Source: JABDFW01 sp035550215 (GTDB taxonomy: Bacteria > Bacteroidota > Bacteroidia > Chitinophagales > Chitinophagaceae). Taken from it: a DNA stretch of 64,000 nucleotides. Below, in pieces: positions 8,398-17,924 of this stretch (the stretch's first letter is position 1; each line of letters opens with the position of its first letter). The stretch is taken from NCBI GenBank assembly GCA_035550215.1, contig DASZPM010000004.1, forward strand, positions 310,001 to 374,000, in the 5' to 3' direction. The notes below the pieces were generated by a model. That model was not told the DNA's origin. It worked only from the letters and a program-made list of their open reading frames with translations, and searched no databases. A program made the translations under genes and the position numbers.

Positions 8398-9717
8398 ATG
8401 CAAAACAGTATTACGCAAGAAGCTGTGCTACCGAAACCTGCAAAACAAAGTAATGTAATACCACTAATAATAATTGGCGTGCTTTTCTTCCTGTTCGGTT
8501 TTGTAACATGGACCAACAGTACACTTATGCCGTATTTAAAAATAGCCTGCCAGTTAACCAATTCTCAGGTAATACTGGTTACACTTGCGTTTTATATTTC
8601 TTATGCCGTTACCGCTTTCCCGTGTTCATGGGTATTGGGTAAAACGGGCCTTAAAAAAGGTATGGTACTTGGCTTGCTCATTATGGCCGTTGGTGCGCTT
8701 ATTTTTATACCTGCCGCCAAAACCCGCACTTTCCCCTTATTCCTGTGTGGGCTTTTTGTTATTGGCACCGGCCTGTCATTGTTGCAAACTGCGTCCAACC
8801 CGTATGCAACCATTCTCGGCCCTATTGAAAGCGCCGCCAAACGCATTAGTATAATGGGTATCTGTAACAAAGTAGCCGGCGCTTTGGCGCCACTTATTTT
8901 GGGCGCCATAATTTTAAAGGATATTGACGCATTGCAGGCAAGGCTTGCAACAATGGATGCCGTGGCAAAAGAAGCGGAGCTTAACACCCTTGCCTCAACG
9001 GTAATATTCCCCTACGTGGTAATAGCGGTTGTGCTGGTGGTACTGTCTGTCGGTGTTTACTTTTCAAAACTGCCGGAAATTACCCCCGACGACGAGGCGG
9101 CGGCTAATGATACTGTGGTACACCGCAGCAGTGTTTTTAAATATCCTTACTTATGGCTTGGCTTTGTAGCCCTTTTTTTGTACGTGGGGGTAGAGGTAAT
9201 ATCAGGGGACGTTATCCAGCTTTACGCAAACACTTTAGGTATAAAAGTGTCTGAAGCAAAAAATTTTACTACCTATACAATGTTAAGTATGCTGGCAGGG
9301 TATATTATAGGCATAACAGCCATGCCCAAATTTATAAACCAGGCAAAGGCATTAATGGTATCAGCAATTATTGCCGTGCTGTTTACATTGGTAGTTATTT
9401 TCAGCACGGGCTATACATCTGTATTGTTTCTCGCTTTACTCGGGTTGGCTAATGCTTTAATGTGGCCTGCTATTTGGCCTTTATCCATTGGTGGGCTGGG
9501 TAAATTTACCAATTTTGGCGCCGCACTGCTTATAGTGGGCATTGCGGGTGGTGCGCTTATACCCAAACTGTGGACCATGCTTGGCAGCTACCTGCATACT
9601 GACAAAGCATTTGCCGAAGCCAACGCTTATCAAAATGCCTTTTGGATTATGATACCCTGCTATCTTTTTATCCTCTTTTTTGCGGTAAAAGGTAATAAAG
9701 TGGGAAAATCCATTTGA
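8398..9717 (+). CDS. Sugar MFS transporter, FucP (L-fucose:H+ symporter) family
   Basis: 439 residues with about 12 hydrophobic segments. The first helix ends in FLFGFVTWTNSTLMPYLK (about 30-48), the FucP-family signature GFxTWxNxxLxPxLK. Later helices contain SNPYATILGP and IWPLSIGGLGKFT, also family-typical. Family members import fucose, glucose, galactose or N-acetylglucosamine with protons; the sugar cannot be read from the sequence. No sugar catabolic gene is adjacent. The first ~20 residues are polar and cytoplasmic. Confidence 0.88.
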   Translation: MQNSITQEAVLPKPAKQSNVIPLIIIGVLFFLFGFVTWTNSTLMPYLKIACQLTNSQVILVTLAFYISYAVTAFPCSWVLGKTGLKKGMVLGLLIMAVGALIFIPAAKTRTFPLFLCGLFVIGTGLSLLQTASNPYATILGPIESAAKRISIMGICNKVAGALAPLILGAIILKDIDALQARLATMDAVAKEAELNTLASTVIFPYVVIAVVLVVLSVGVYFSKLPEITPDDEAAANDTVVHRSSVFKYPYLWLGFVALFLYVGVEVISGDVIQLYANTLGIKVSEAKNFTTYTMLSMLAGYIIGITAMPKFINQAKALMVSAIIAVLFTLVVIFSTGYTSVLFLALLGLANALMWPAIWPLSIGGLGKFTNFGAALLIVGIAGGALIPKLWTMLGSYLHTDKAFAEANAYQNAFWIMIPCYLFILFFAVKGNKVGKSI

Positions 9718-10012
9718 TTACCGGCATTAATAAAAATACTTAAAAGACCGTCTAAAAGTCTACAAAGCGGGTGTACTGTGCCTTTTTTTGAAATAGCAGC
9801 TTCTTATTTTCTAAGGGTCTCCGCTGTAGGTATTAAAAAAAAATCAACATTTAAGGCATTTTATTAAAATAAATTTTAAAATCAGCCTTATATTATTAAA
9901 AAAAACGCCCGTAACCGGCATATGTTAATAAAATGTGTGGTTTGTATTAAATTTCTTCGTATTTTTATCGCCGCCTGCCATATATTTTCCTAACAACTAA
10001 ATTCGATTGGGT

Positions 10013-13000
10013 ATGCCTGTAGTTGACAGACATATGGGGTTGTATGACCCTTCTTTTGAGCACGACGCCTGCGGTATTGGGTTCGTCGCCAATATAAAAG
10101 GCAATAAATCGCACCAGGTAATATCTGATGCGCTTACAGTGCTTGAAAACATGGAGCACCGTGGGGCCTGTGGGTGTGAGAATAACACAGGCGATGGCGC
10201 GGGTATCATGATTCAAACACCGCACGAATTTTTCTTCGATGAGTGTTTAAAACTGGGCGTGCACCTGCCGGCATTTGGCAAATACGGCGTAGGTGTAATT
10301 TTCTTTCCCCGCGAAATAAGGCTGCGCGAAGAATGCCGCGATATTTTTAACAGCGCGGCGGAGAAACTCGGGCTTGAAGTACTGGCTTACAGGAAGATTC
10401 CCGTAAACCCTTCCGGTATAGGCCTTACCGCTTTGTCCGTCGAGCCTGAAATGGAGCAGGTATTTATTGCCTGCCCTGACCATATTAATGACCGCATGGC
10501 ATTTGAACGCAGGTTATACGTACTACGTAACTATGCAAGCCATACTATTAACAATACGGTAAAAAAAGACGCAATAGGCTTTTATATAGCATCATTGTCT
10601 TATAAAACTGTTGTTTATAAAGGGCAGCTTATAAGCACACAAGTGCGCAGCTATTTTCCTGATTTAAATAACAAACGCATTGTATCAGCTTTCGGTTTGG
10701 TGCATTCCCGTTTTGCCACCAATACATTCCCCTCATGGCGCCTTGCGCAACCATTCCGCTTTATAGCGCATAATGGTGAAATAAATACGGTACAGGGTAA
10801 TATTAACTGGCTGAAAACAGCCGAGCATAGCCTTGTATCAGAATATTTTACCCATGATGAAATGGAGATGTTACTGCCCATTATTTCGGGTGAGCAATCT
10901 GACTCCGCATCCTTGGACAATATGATTGAACTGCTTACATTATCCGGCCGCTCATTACCACACGTAATGATGATGCTGATACCTGAAGCATGGGATGGCA
11001 ACGAGCAAATGGATAGCCTGAAAAAAGCATTTTACGAATACCACGCCTCCATCATGGAGCCATGGGATGGCCCTGCCTCCATTTCTTTTACCGATGGAAA
11101 AATAATAGGTGCAACGCTTGACAGGAACGGGCTGCGCCCTTCCCGTTATTGTGTTACTAAAGATGACAGGGTAATTATGGCATCAGAAACCGGCGTATTA
11201 CCTGTTGAGCCGGATATGATACTGGAGAAAGGCCGCCTGCAGGCAGGGAAAATGTTTGTGGTAGATATGGAACAGGGCAGGATTATAAGCGACGACGAAT
11301 TAAAACAAACTATTTGCTCAAGGAAGCCTTACGGCGAATGGCTGAATAAATATAAGATTCGTTTAGAAGAGCTGCCGGAGCCGAGGGTAATGTTTACGCA
11401 CCTTGAGAATGACCAGATATTCAAATATCAAAAGGGTTTTGGATATTCTACAGAAGACCTGGATACTATTATTGCCCCGATGGCGCTGGACGGGAAAGAA
11501 CCTATTGGCAGTATGGGTAGCGATATTCCCCTGGCCGTTTTAAGCGACCAGCCGCAACATTTAAGCAGTTATTTTAAGCAGCTTTTTGCTCAGGTTACCA
11601 ATCCCCCCATTGATCCTATCAGGGAAAGAATGGTGATGTCTCTCGCTGCGTTTGTAGGTAACAATGGCAACCTGCTTACAGAAGACCCTTTGAGTTGCCA
11701 CTGTGTTGCTTTGCAGCACCCGGTATTAAATAACCATGAGCTGGAAAAGCTGAGAAGTATTGATACAGGTATTTTCCAGGCAAAAACATTGCAAACATAT
11801 TTCAGGGCAGACGGTAAACCCGGCTCATTGAAAGCGGGCCTTGACAGGCTTTGCCGCTATGCGGTTGACGCTGTTAATGATGGGTTTGAAGTAATAATAC
11901 TAACCGACCGTGCTATTGATAGCGAACATGCGCCGATACCTTCTTTGTTGTCTGTGTCTGCAGTGCACCATCACCTTATACGCAAAGGTATGCGTGGACA
12001 GGTAGGTATTGTTGTGGAGGCCGGCGACGTGTGGGAAGTGCACCACTTTGCATGCCTGCTCGCTTTTGGAGCAACCGCCATCAATCCATATCTCGCATTG
12101 TCTACCATAAGAGATATGAAAATTTCCGGCAGGCTGCAAACAGACCTTGACGCAGAATACCTCAAAAAGAACTACATAAAGGCGGTATGTGATGGCCTGC
12201 TTAAAGTGTTCTCAAAAATGGGCATATCAACCTTACAATCATACCAGGGGGCGCAGATTTTTGAAATCATTGGTATTAATAAATCCGTAGTGGATATATA
12301 TTTTACCGGCGCTACCAGCCGTATTGAAGGAATGGGCCTTGACGAAATAGCAAAGGAAACACTGGCCAAACATTATTATGCTTTCAGCCGTAAAGAAGTA
12401 CCTGTTGACAGGCTTACTGCCGGTGGATTTTATCAATGGAAACGCAAAGGTGAATTTCACCTGTTTAATCCAACTACTGTCCACCTGTTACAGTACTCAA
12501 CAAAGATGAATGATTACAATATCTTCAAAAAATATTCTAAAACAGTAAACGACCAGGGCGAGAAAGCGGCTACCTTAAGAAGCCTTTTCCAGTTTAAAAG
12601 AAACAGGCCGTCCATTTCAATTGATGAAGTAGAACCGGCAGAAAATATTTATAAGCGCTTTGCTACAGGCGCTATGAGCTTTGGCTCAATTTCCTGGGAG
12701 GCGCATACCACACTGGCTATCGCCATGAACCGCCTTGGCGGAAAGAGCAATACCGGTGAAGGTGGGGAGGATGAAAGAAGGTACACACCGCTGCCCAATG
12801 GAGATAGCATGCGCAGTGCCATAAAACAGGTGGCTTCCGCGCGTTTTGGCGTTACCAGTTACTACCTTACCGAAGCAGACGAACTGCAAATAAAAATGGC
12901 CCAGGGCGCAAAACCCGGCGAAGGTGGTCAATTGCCCGGCCATAAAGTGGATGAATGGATTGGCAAAACCCGCCATGCTACACCGGGTGTGGGTTTAATA

Positions 13001-14536
13001 TCACCGCCACCGCACCACGATATTTATTCTATTGAAGACCTTGCACAGTTAATTTTTGATTTAAAGAATGCCAACCGCCGCGCACGTATTAATGTTAAAT
13101 TGGTATCAAAAGCAGGTGTGGGCACCATTGCCGCCGGTGTTACAAAGGCAAAAGCGGATGTAGTATTAATTTCAGGGCACGATGGTGGTACCGGCGCGTC
13201 ACCTGTAAGCTCTATCAAACATGCAGGCCTGCCGTGGGAACTCGGCCTTGCTGAAACACATCAAACGCTCGTACGCAATAAGTTACGCAGCAGGGTAGTA
13301 GTGCAGGCAGACGGGCAAATGAAAACCGGCCGCGACATAGCTATTGCTACATTGCTTGGGGCTGAAGAATGGGGCGTGGCTACTGCCGCCCTTGTTGTGG
13401 AAGGATGTATTATGATGCGCAAATGCCATTTGAATACATGCCCTGTGGGAGTGGCCACCCAAGACCCGGAATTGCGGAAACGTTTTTCAGGCGATGCAGA
13501 CCACGTAATTAATTTCTTCAAATTTATGGTGCAGGAACTGCGGGAGATAATGGCTGAGCTTGGTTTTAAATCCGTAAATGAAATGGTGGGGCAGGTTGAT
13601 TGCCTTGAAATGAGGGAGAATATCACCCACTGGAAATATAAAAAATTAGACCTGAGCCGCGTGTTATATAAAGAACCGGCTACAGAATATGTTGGACTGT
13701 ACAAACAGGAAGAACAGGACCACGGCCTTGACGGTGTACTTGACTGGAACCTGCTGGAAGTAGCCAAACCTGCGCTGGATAACCAGGAAAAAGTTACTGC
13801 ATCGTTCAATATTAAAAATACTGACAGGACTACCGGCACTATTCTTTCAAACGAAATAAGCCGGAAATATAAAGCAGACGGCCTGTGCGATGACACTATT
13901 CACTTTAAATTTAAAGGTACAGCAGGACAAAGTTTTGCAGCCTTTAATACCAAAGGCGTTACGATGGAACTGGAAGGTGACGCCAACGATTATTTTGGTA
14001 AAGGGCTAAGCGGTGCAAGGCTTATTGTTTACCCACCAAAGCAGGCATCCTATGTACCTGAAGAAAACATTATTATTGGCAATGTGGCTTTTTATGGTGC
14101 TACTTCAGGGGAGGCGTTTATTCGTGGTAAAGCGGGCGAACGTTTTTGCGTGCGTAATTCCGGCGCCGCTGTAGTTGTTGAAGGTGTGGGCGATCATGGT
14201 TGCGAATATATGACCGGGGGAACTGCGATAATATTAGGCCCCACCGGCAGGAACTTTGCCGCAGGCATGAGCGGTGGTATTGCGTATGTGTACGACACAC
14301 AAGGTAATTTTAAAGAATTGTGCAATAAGGAAATGGTAGATATTGACCCTGTGGGAGAAGAAGATACTAACCTGTTGCTGGATATGATACGTAAGCATTA
14401 TGAAAGCACCGGCAGTACAGTGGCTAAATTTGTAATGGACGATTTTGAAAACCAGGTTGGCTTGTTTGTAAAAGTCTTCCCGAGAGATTATAAAAAGGCG
14501 CTCGCAGCAAAAAAGCAAACAGTAAAAGTTCAATAG
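10013..14536 (+). CDS. gltB: Glutamate synthase (NADPH-type) large subunit
   Basis: 1507 residues from the ATG at 10013 (a TTG two codons upstream is in frame). Takes the amide of glutamine onto 2-oxoglutarate to make glutamate. Cys20 in DACGIGF becomes the N-terminal nucleophile after removal of a 19-residue propeptide (class II glutaminase domain, about 20-430). Then come the central domain, the FMN-binding synthase domain (about 830-1200, with LISGHDGGTGASP) and the C-terminal GXGXG beta-helix (about 1260-1470). The [3Fe-4S] cysteines are Cys1132, Cys1138 and Cys1143 (C-x5-C-x4-C). Full length and apparently intact. The small subunit follows after a 255-base gap containing a hairpin. Confidence 0.96.
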   Translation: MPVVDRHMGLYDPSFEHDACGIGFVANIKGNKSHQVISDALTVLENMEHRGACGCENNTGDGAGIMIQTPHEFFFDECLKLGVHLPAFGKYGVGVIFFPREIRLREECRDIFNSAAEKLGLEVLAYRKIPVNPSGIGLTALSVEPEMEQVFIACPDHINDRMAFERRLYVLRNYASHTINNTVKKDAIGFYIASLSYKTVVYKGQLISTQVRSYFPDLNNKRIVSAFGLVHSRFATNTFPSWRLAQPFRFIAHNGEINTVQGNINWLKTAEHSLVSEYFTHDEMEMLLPIISGEQSDSASLDNMIELLTLSGRSLPHVMMMLIPEAWDGNEQMDSLKKAFYEYHASIMEPWDGPASISFTDGKIIGATLDRNGLRPSRYCVTKDDRVIMASETGVLPVEPDMILEKGRLQAGKMFVVDMEQGRIISDDELKQTICSRKPYGEWLNKYKIRLEELPEPRVMFTHLENDQIFKYQKGFGYSTEDLDTIIAPMALDGKEPIGSMGSDIPLAVLSDQPQHLSSYFKQLFAQVTNPPIDPIRERMVMSLAAFVGNNGNLLTEDPLSCHCVALQHPVLNNHELEKLRSIDTGIFQAKTLQTYFRADGKPGSLKAGLDRLCRYAVDAVNDGFEVIILTDRAIDSEHAPIPSLLSVSAVHHHLIRKGMRGQVGIVVEAGDVWEVHHFACLLAFGATAINPYLALSTIRDMKISGRLQTDLDAEYLKKNYIKAVCDGLLKVFSKMGISTLQSYQGAQIFEIIGINKSVVDIYFTGATSRIEGMGLDEIAKETLAKHYYAFSRKEVPVDRLTAGGFYQWKRKGEFHLFNPTTVHLLQYSTKMNDYNIFKKYSKTVNDQGEKAATLRSLFQFKRNRPSISIDEVEPAENIYKRFATGAMSFGSISWEAHTTLAIAMNRLGGKSNTGEGGEDERRYTPLPNGDSMRSAIKQVASARFGVTSYYLTEADELQIKMAQGAKPGEGGQLPGHKVDEWIGKTRHATPGVGLISPPPHHDIYSIEDLAQLIFDLKNANRRARINVKLVSKAGVGTIAAGVTKAKADVVLISGHDGGTGASPVSSIKHAGLPWELGLAETHQTLVRNKLRSRVVVQADGQMKTGRDIAIATLLGAEEWGVATAALVVEGCIMMRKCHLNTCPVGVATQDPELRKRFSGDADHVINFFKFMVQELREIMAELGFKSVNEMVGQVDCLEMRENITHWKYKKLDLSRVLYKEPATEYVGLYKQEEQDHGLDGVLDWNLLEVAKPALDNQEKVTASFNIKNTDRTTGTILSNEISRKYKADGLCDDTIHFKFKGTAGQSFAAFNTKGVTMELEGDANDYFGKGLSGARLIVYPPKQASYVPEENIIIGNVAFYGATSGEAFIRGKAGERFCVRNSGAAVVVEGVGDHGCEYMTGGTAIILGPTGRNFAAGMSGGIAYVYDTQGNFKELCNKEMVDIDPVGEEDTNLLLDMIRKHYESTGSTVAKFVMDDFENQVGLFVKVFPRDYKKALAAKKQTVKVQ

Positions 14537-14613
14537 GTTAAAAGCTTAAGCGTTTGAATGTTTGATAACCCGTTAATCAGGTAATGCAAACATCCAGCCT
14601 TATAAATCAAATG

Positions 14614-14633
14614 TTGGCTTTGGCTAAAGCCAA
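14614..14633. other. Small perfect hairpin between the two glutamate synthase genes
   Basis: TTGGCTTT (14614-14621) and AAAGCCAA (14626-14633) form an 8-pair stem with a GGCT loop. No T run follows, so it is a weak terminator at best; it could set the relative level of the two subunits by attenuation or by protecting mRNA ends. The rest of the 255-base gap shows nothing I recognise. Confidence 0.4.
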
Positions 14634-14791
14634 ATATTAATAAAACCCGCAAACTGCTTTAGGCAATGTGGGAAAGAAAAAGTAAAAAAAGGTTTTTGAT
14701 TGCTTAAAAATAAGGGGTTGTTGTTTCAAACGGGCACACCTTAAAAAAAATCAAATACCTGGTAAATATCACCCCAAAATGAAGTAAAGAA

Positions 14792-16300
14792 ATGGGCAAA
14801 CCAACAGGATTTTTGGAGTTTACAAGGGAATTGCCGCACAAACGCGATAAATATGAGCGTATAAGCGATTACCGCGAATTTATTGAGTTGTATAAACCTG
14901 AAGACTTAAATCACCAGGCGGCAAGATGCATGAACTGTGGCATCCCTTTCTGTCATAGCGGTTGCCCCCTCGGAAATGTAATACCGGAGTTTAATGATGC
15001 GGTATATCGCAAAAATTGGGCTGATGCTTATGATATATTAAGCTCAACAAATAATTTTCCTGAGTTTACAGGAAGAATTTGTCCTGCCCCATGCGAAAGC
15101 GCTTGTGTGCTGGGTATTAATCAGCCACCCGTTGCTATTGAGGAAATAGAAAGGCACATTATTGAAATAGCTTTTGAAAACGGGCTTGTTAAGCCCCGAA
15201 AGCCCAATGTACGCACAGGTAAAAAAATTGCTGTAGTGGGTTCAGGCCCTGCCGGCCTGGCTGCGGCTGCCCAGTTAAACTATGCCGGGCATTCCGTTAC
15301 GGTATTTGAACGGGACGATGCCGCAGGAGGGTTGTTGCGCTATGGCATTCCTGACTTTAAGCTGGAGAAATGGGTGATTGACAGGAGAGTTGAAATAATG
15401 GAGCAGGAAGGAATTACTTTTAAGTATAATTGTAACGTTGGCGTTAATGTTAGCCTTAATGATTTACTAAGGGAATACCATAGCATCGTTTTAGCCGGCG
15501 GCTCAACTGTTCCAAGAGATTTGCCGATTCCCGGCCGCAGCCTTAATGGTGTATACTTTGCAATGCAATTTCTGAAACAGCAAAATAAACGTGTAGCAGG
15601 CAAGGATCCCTTTGCCAATGCGGCTATTGAAAGCAATATTTTTCCCGAAGAATTAAGCGCGGCTGGTAAAAACGTAGTGGTGATAGGCGGCGGTGATACC
15701 GGAAGTGACTGTGTTGGTACCTCTAACCGTCACAGGGCAAAATCGGTTACGCAATTTGAACTGTTGCCCAAACCTCCTGAAAGCCGTACATCATTTATGC
15801 CATGGCCAACATACCCCATGACGCTTAAAATATCCAGCAGCCACGATGAAGGCTGTGAGCGTAACTGGGCTATTGCCACAAAGGAATTTGTTGGCGACGA
15901 AAACGGTAATTTAAAAGCGCTGAGGATTGTTGACCTTGAATGGAAAATAACCGAAGACGGAAAGCCCGCAAAGTTTGTAGAGGTGGAAGGCAGTATGCGC
16001 GAAATACCATGCGAGCTGGCATTGCTTGCCATGGGTTTTGTGCACCCCCAGCATACAGGTATGATTGATGAACTCGGTATTGAACTTGATGACAGGGGTA
16101 ACGTTAAGGCTACTGAAAAACAATACCAGTCAAATATTGCGAAGATATTTGCCTGTGGTGATATGCGCCGTGGCCAAAGCCTGGTGGTGTGGGCTATAAG
16201 CGAAGGCCGGGAATGTGCACGCAGGGTTGATGAATTTTTAATGGGTTCATCGCAACTGGAAAGTAAAGACCAGAATATACATGCAGTAGCGGTTGGGTAG
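14792..16300 (+). CDS. gltD: Glutamate synthase small subunit
   Basis: 502 residues. It takes electrons from NAD(P)H through FAD and iron-sulfur clusters to the large subunit. N-terminal cluster cysteines: Cys46, Cys49, Cys54, Cys58 (CMNCGIPFCHSGC) and Cys97, Cys101, Cys105 (CPAPCESAC). The FAD-binding GSGPAGLAAA is at about 150-159, and an NAD(P)-binding VVIGGGDTGSDC follows near 290-301. The C-terminal ACGDMRRGQSLVVWAI is the family signature. Partner of the upstream large subunit; probably co-regulated, although the 255-base spacing allows a promoter of its own. Confidence 0.95.
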   Translation: MGKPTGFLEFTRELPHKRDKYERISDYREFIELYKPEDLNHQAARCMNCGIPFCHSGCPLGNVIPEFNDAVYRKNWADAYDILSSTNNFPEFTGRICPAPCESACVLGINQPPVAIEEIERHIIEIAFENGLVKPRKPNVRTGKKIAVVGSGPAGLAAAAQLNYAGHSVTVFERDDAAGGLLRYGIPDFKLEKWVIDRRVEIMEQEGITFKYNCNVGVNVSLNDLLREYHSIVLAGGSTVPRDLPIPGRSLNGVYFAMQFLKQQNKRVAGKDPFANAAIESNIFPEELSAAGKNVVVIGGGDTGSDCVGTSNRHRAKSVTQFELLPKPPESRTSFMPWPTYPMTLKISSSHDEGCERNWAIATKEFVGDENGNLKALRIVDLEWKITEDGKPAKFVEVEGSMREIPCELALLAMGFVHPQHTGMIDELGIELDDRGNVKATEKQYQSNIAKIFACGDMRRGQSLVVWAISEGRECARRVDEFLMGSSQLESKDQNIHAVAVG

Positions 16301-16361
16301 GATTTGCACAAAAATTTTTCATCCCTGGTTGTTTTAAACGGCCGGAGATTTTTTTTAGGGC

Positions 16362-16369
16362 TACCTTTG
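16362..16369 (+). promoter_or_regulatory. -7 element of the P450 gene
   Basis: TACCTTTG matches TAnnTTTG exactly, 35 bases before the ATG at 16405. No clear TTG is found at the -33 position, so only the -7 half is supported. Confidence 0.45.
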
Positions 16370-16404
16370 CGCTGCTTTCTGCCGTTCAACCAAAATCTTT
16401 GTGT

Positions 16405-17738
16405 ATGAACAAAGTTACCACCACTTATAACATGCCAAACGGGTACTCCGGCACGCGCACTTTACTCCGTTCTTATGCATATTTAAAAAACCCAATTGGT
16501 TTTGTTTGTAACAATATGAAAGTATATGGAGATACATATACTGCGAGGTTGCCGGGCCATAAAATGATATTGACCCAGGATGCCGGTTTTGTAAACTACG
16601 TATTGAAAGATAATCATACCAACTATGGCAAATCTGCGTTTACTGCAGGCAGGCTATCTGAGTTTCTTGGCAAAGGCATGCTGTTTTAAATGGGGATAAC
16701 TGGCAGAAACAACGCAGGATGATGCAACCCGGTTTTCACCGGGAAAAAATACAGGCCCTATTTGGGTTGATGGTAAAAGTAATAGATGAATACCTGGCAA
16801 TATTTCCCATGGGTGGCAATATTGATGTATACCCCCTGATGCACAAATTGGCGTTTAATATCGTCATCAAATCACTGTTTGATATCGAGATTTCTGTAAA
16901 TACTATGGAGGCTTTGGGAGCCAACTTTGATGTAATCCAGAATTTTATAATAAAAGATATCAACCAGCCGTTCCGGCGCGCATTCTACCCGCTTACCCGC
17001 AAGGATAAAAGGGTATTGGCAAAGGCCGGGGCTATAAAAAATGCTTTTGCACAGATTATACAGCAACGCAGGCAGGGTGATAAACTGCATAACGATCTGC
17101 TGGATATGTTGCTTCAGTCCAGGTATGAAGATACCGGCGAGCCTATGGCGGATGAGCAGGTAATAGACGAACTGCTGGTATTTATGTTTGCCGGGCATGA
17201 AACAACGGCTAACACTCTTTCATGGCTGTTGTACCTGCTGTCAATAAATAAGCCTGTAATGGATGAGTTTGCTGTGATGGTTGGTAAAATGGATATTTAT
17301 GACAGTCACAAAAGCGATTACCTTAATGCAGTGATTAACGAGGCAATGCGTTTGTATCCTGCTGCCTGGCTTACAGACAGGGTTGCCTTATCGGACGATG
17401 GATTTGGCGAATATAGCTATCCTAAAGGCACTATTATTATTTCATTCTTTTACGGAGCACACCGTAATTTAAATAATTGGGAAGATGCCGATGTGTTTAA
17501 CCCCCGCCGTTTTTTGGATGAAAATGGAAAACTTAAAAAAATCAAAGAATTTTTCCCTTTTGGCGCCGGGCCAAGGCTTTGTATAGGTAACAATTTTGCC
17601 ATGGCTGAAATGTGCTTCTTCCTATGTCGCTTCCTTCAATCTTTTTCAATCAGCCCTACGGGCCAGGTGCCTTTACTTAAGCCTTTAATCACTCTTCGGC
17701 CTGATAAAATATTGCTTAATATCCAACGGAAAAAATAG
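16405..17738 (+). pseudogene. Cytochrome P450 interrupted by a one-base frameshift
   Basis: The reading frame from ATG 16405 stops at TAA 16687-16689, straight after LGKGMLF. The family sequence continues in the -1 frame at once: N-G-D-N-W-Q-K-Q-R-R then MMQPGFHREKIQ, and runs to 17738. Restoring one base near 16684-16690 would give about 444 residues, the normal P450 length. Motifs in the second part are intact: I-helix AGHETT, ExxR in NEAMR, NPRRF, and the haem loop FPFGAGPRLCIG with the Cys ligand. The lesion lies in a T4-A3-T-G4 context, so a sequencing error is possible; otherwise it is a recent pseudogene. No canonical slippery heptamer suits the observed frame. The monooxygenase substrate is unknown. 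Confidence 0.85.
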
Positions 17739-17877
17739 CAACGCAAAATATATTGTGATAATATATATATGAATATTTTTTACTATTCTACCTTAATTTT
17801 TTAATAAAGGGTGGTTAAAACGTGTATAAAATGAATAATGTGTATAAAAAATGTACAAATCATTCATTTTTTTTAAA

Positions 17878-17885
17878 TAATTTTG
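17878..17885 (+). promoter_or_regulatory. -7 element upstream of the first ammonium transporter
   Basis: TAATTTTG matches TAnnTTTG, 39 bases before the ATG at 17925. No TTG is found about 19 bases upstream, so a weak or activator-dependent promoter is inferred. The surrounding 186-base gap is very AT rich. Confidence 0.4.
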
Positions 17886-17924
17886 GACTCGATTATTTTT
17901 TTCTAAAGTCTTCAATTGTTGCCC

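Noticed and set aside
9718..10012. Possible promoter or RNA element before gltB
   Set aside because: A TTTG at 9941 and TATTTTTA at 9960 are only 15 bases apart and the -7 has a mismatch; nothing else in the 295 bases is convincing.
13261..13896. 211-codon open frame antisense to gltB
   Set aside because: Lies wholly inside an intact, well-conserved gene on the other strand; composition (Ser/Arg/Thr rich) is typical of a shadow frame.
15730..16389. 219-codon open frame antisense to gltD reaching into the following gap
   Set aside because: Shadow of a conserved gene, with no recognisable domain.
16684..16690. Programmed -1 frameshift in the P450 gene
   Set aside because: The slipping codon TTT would re-pair on GTT, no canonical heptamer fits and no downstream pseudoknot is evident; indel or sequencing error is simpler.
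17885..17895. 11-base GGACTCGATTA shared with 29361-29371
   Set aside because: Hundreds of such 11-mer pairs are expected by chance in 64 kb; the second copy is not near a nitrogen gene.
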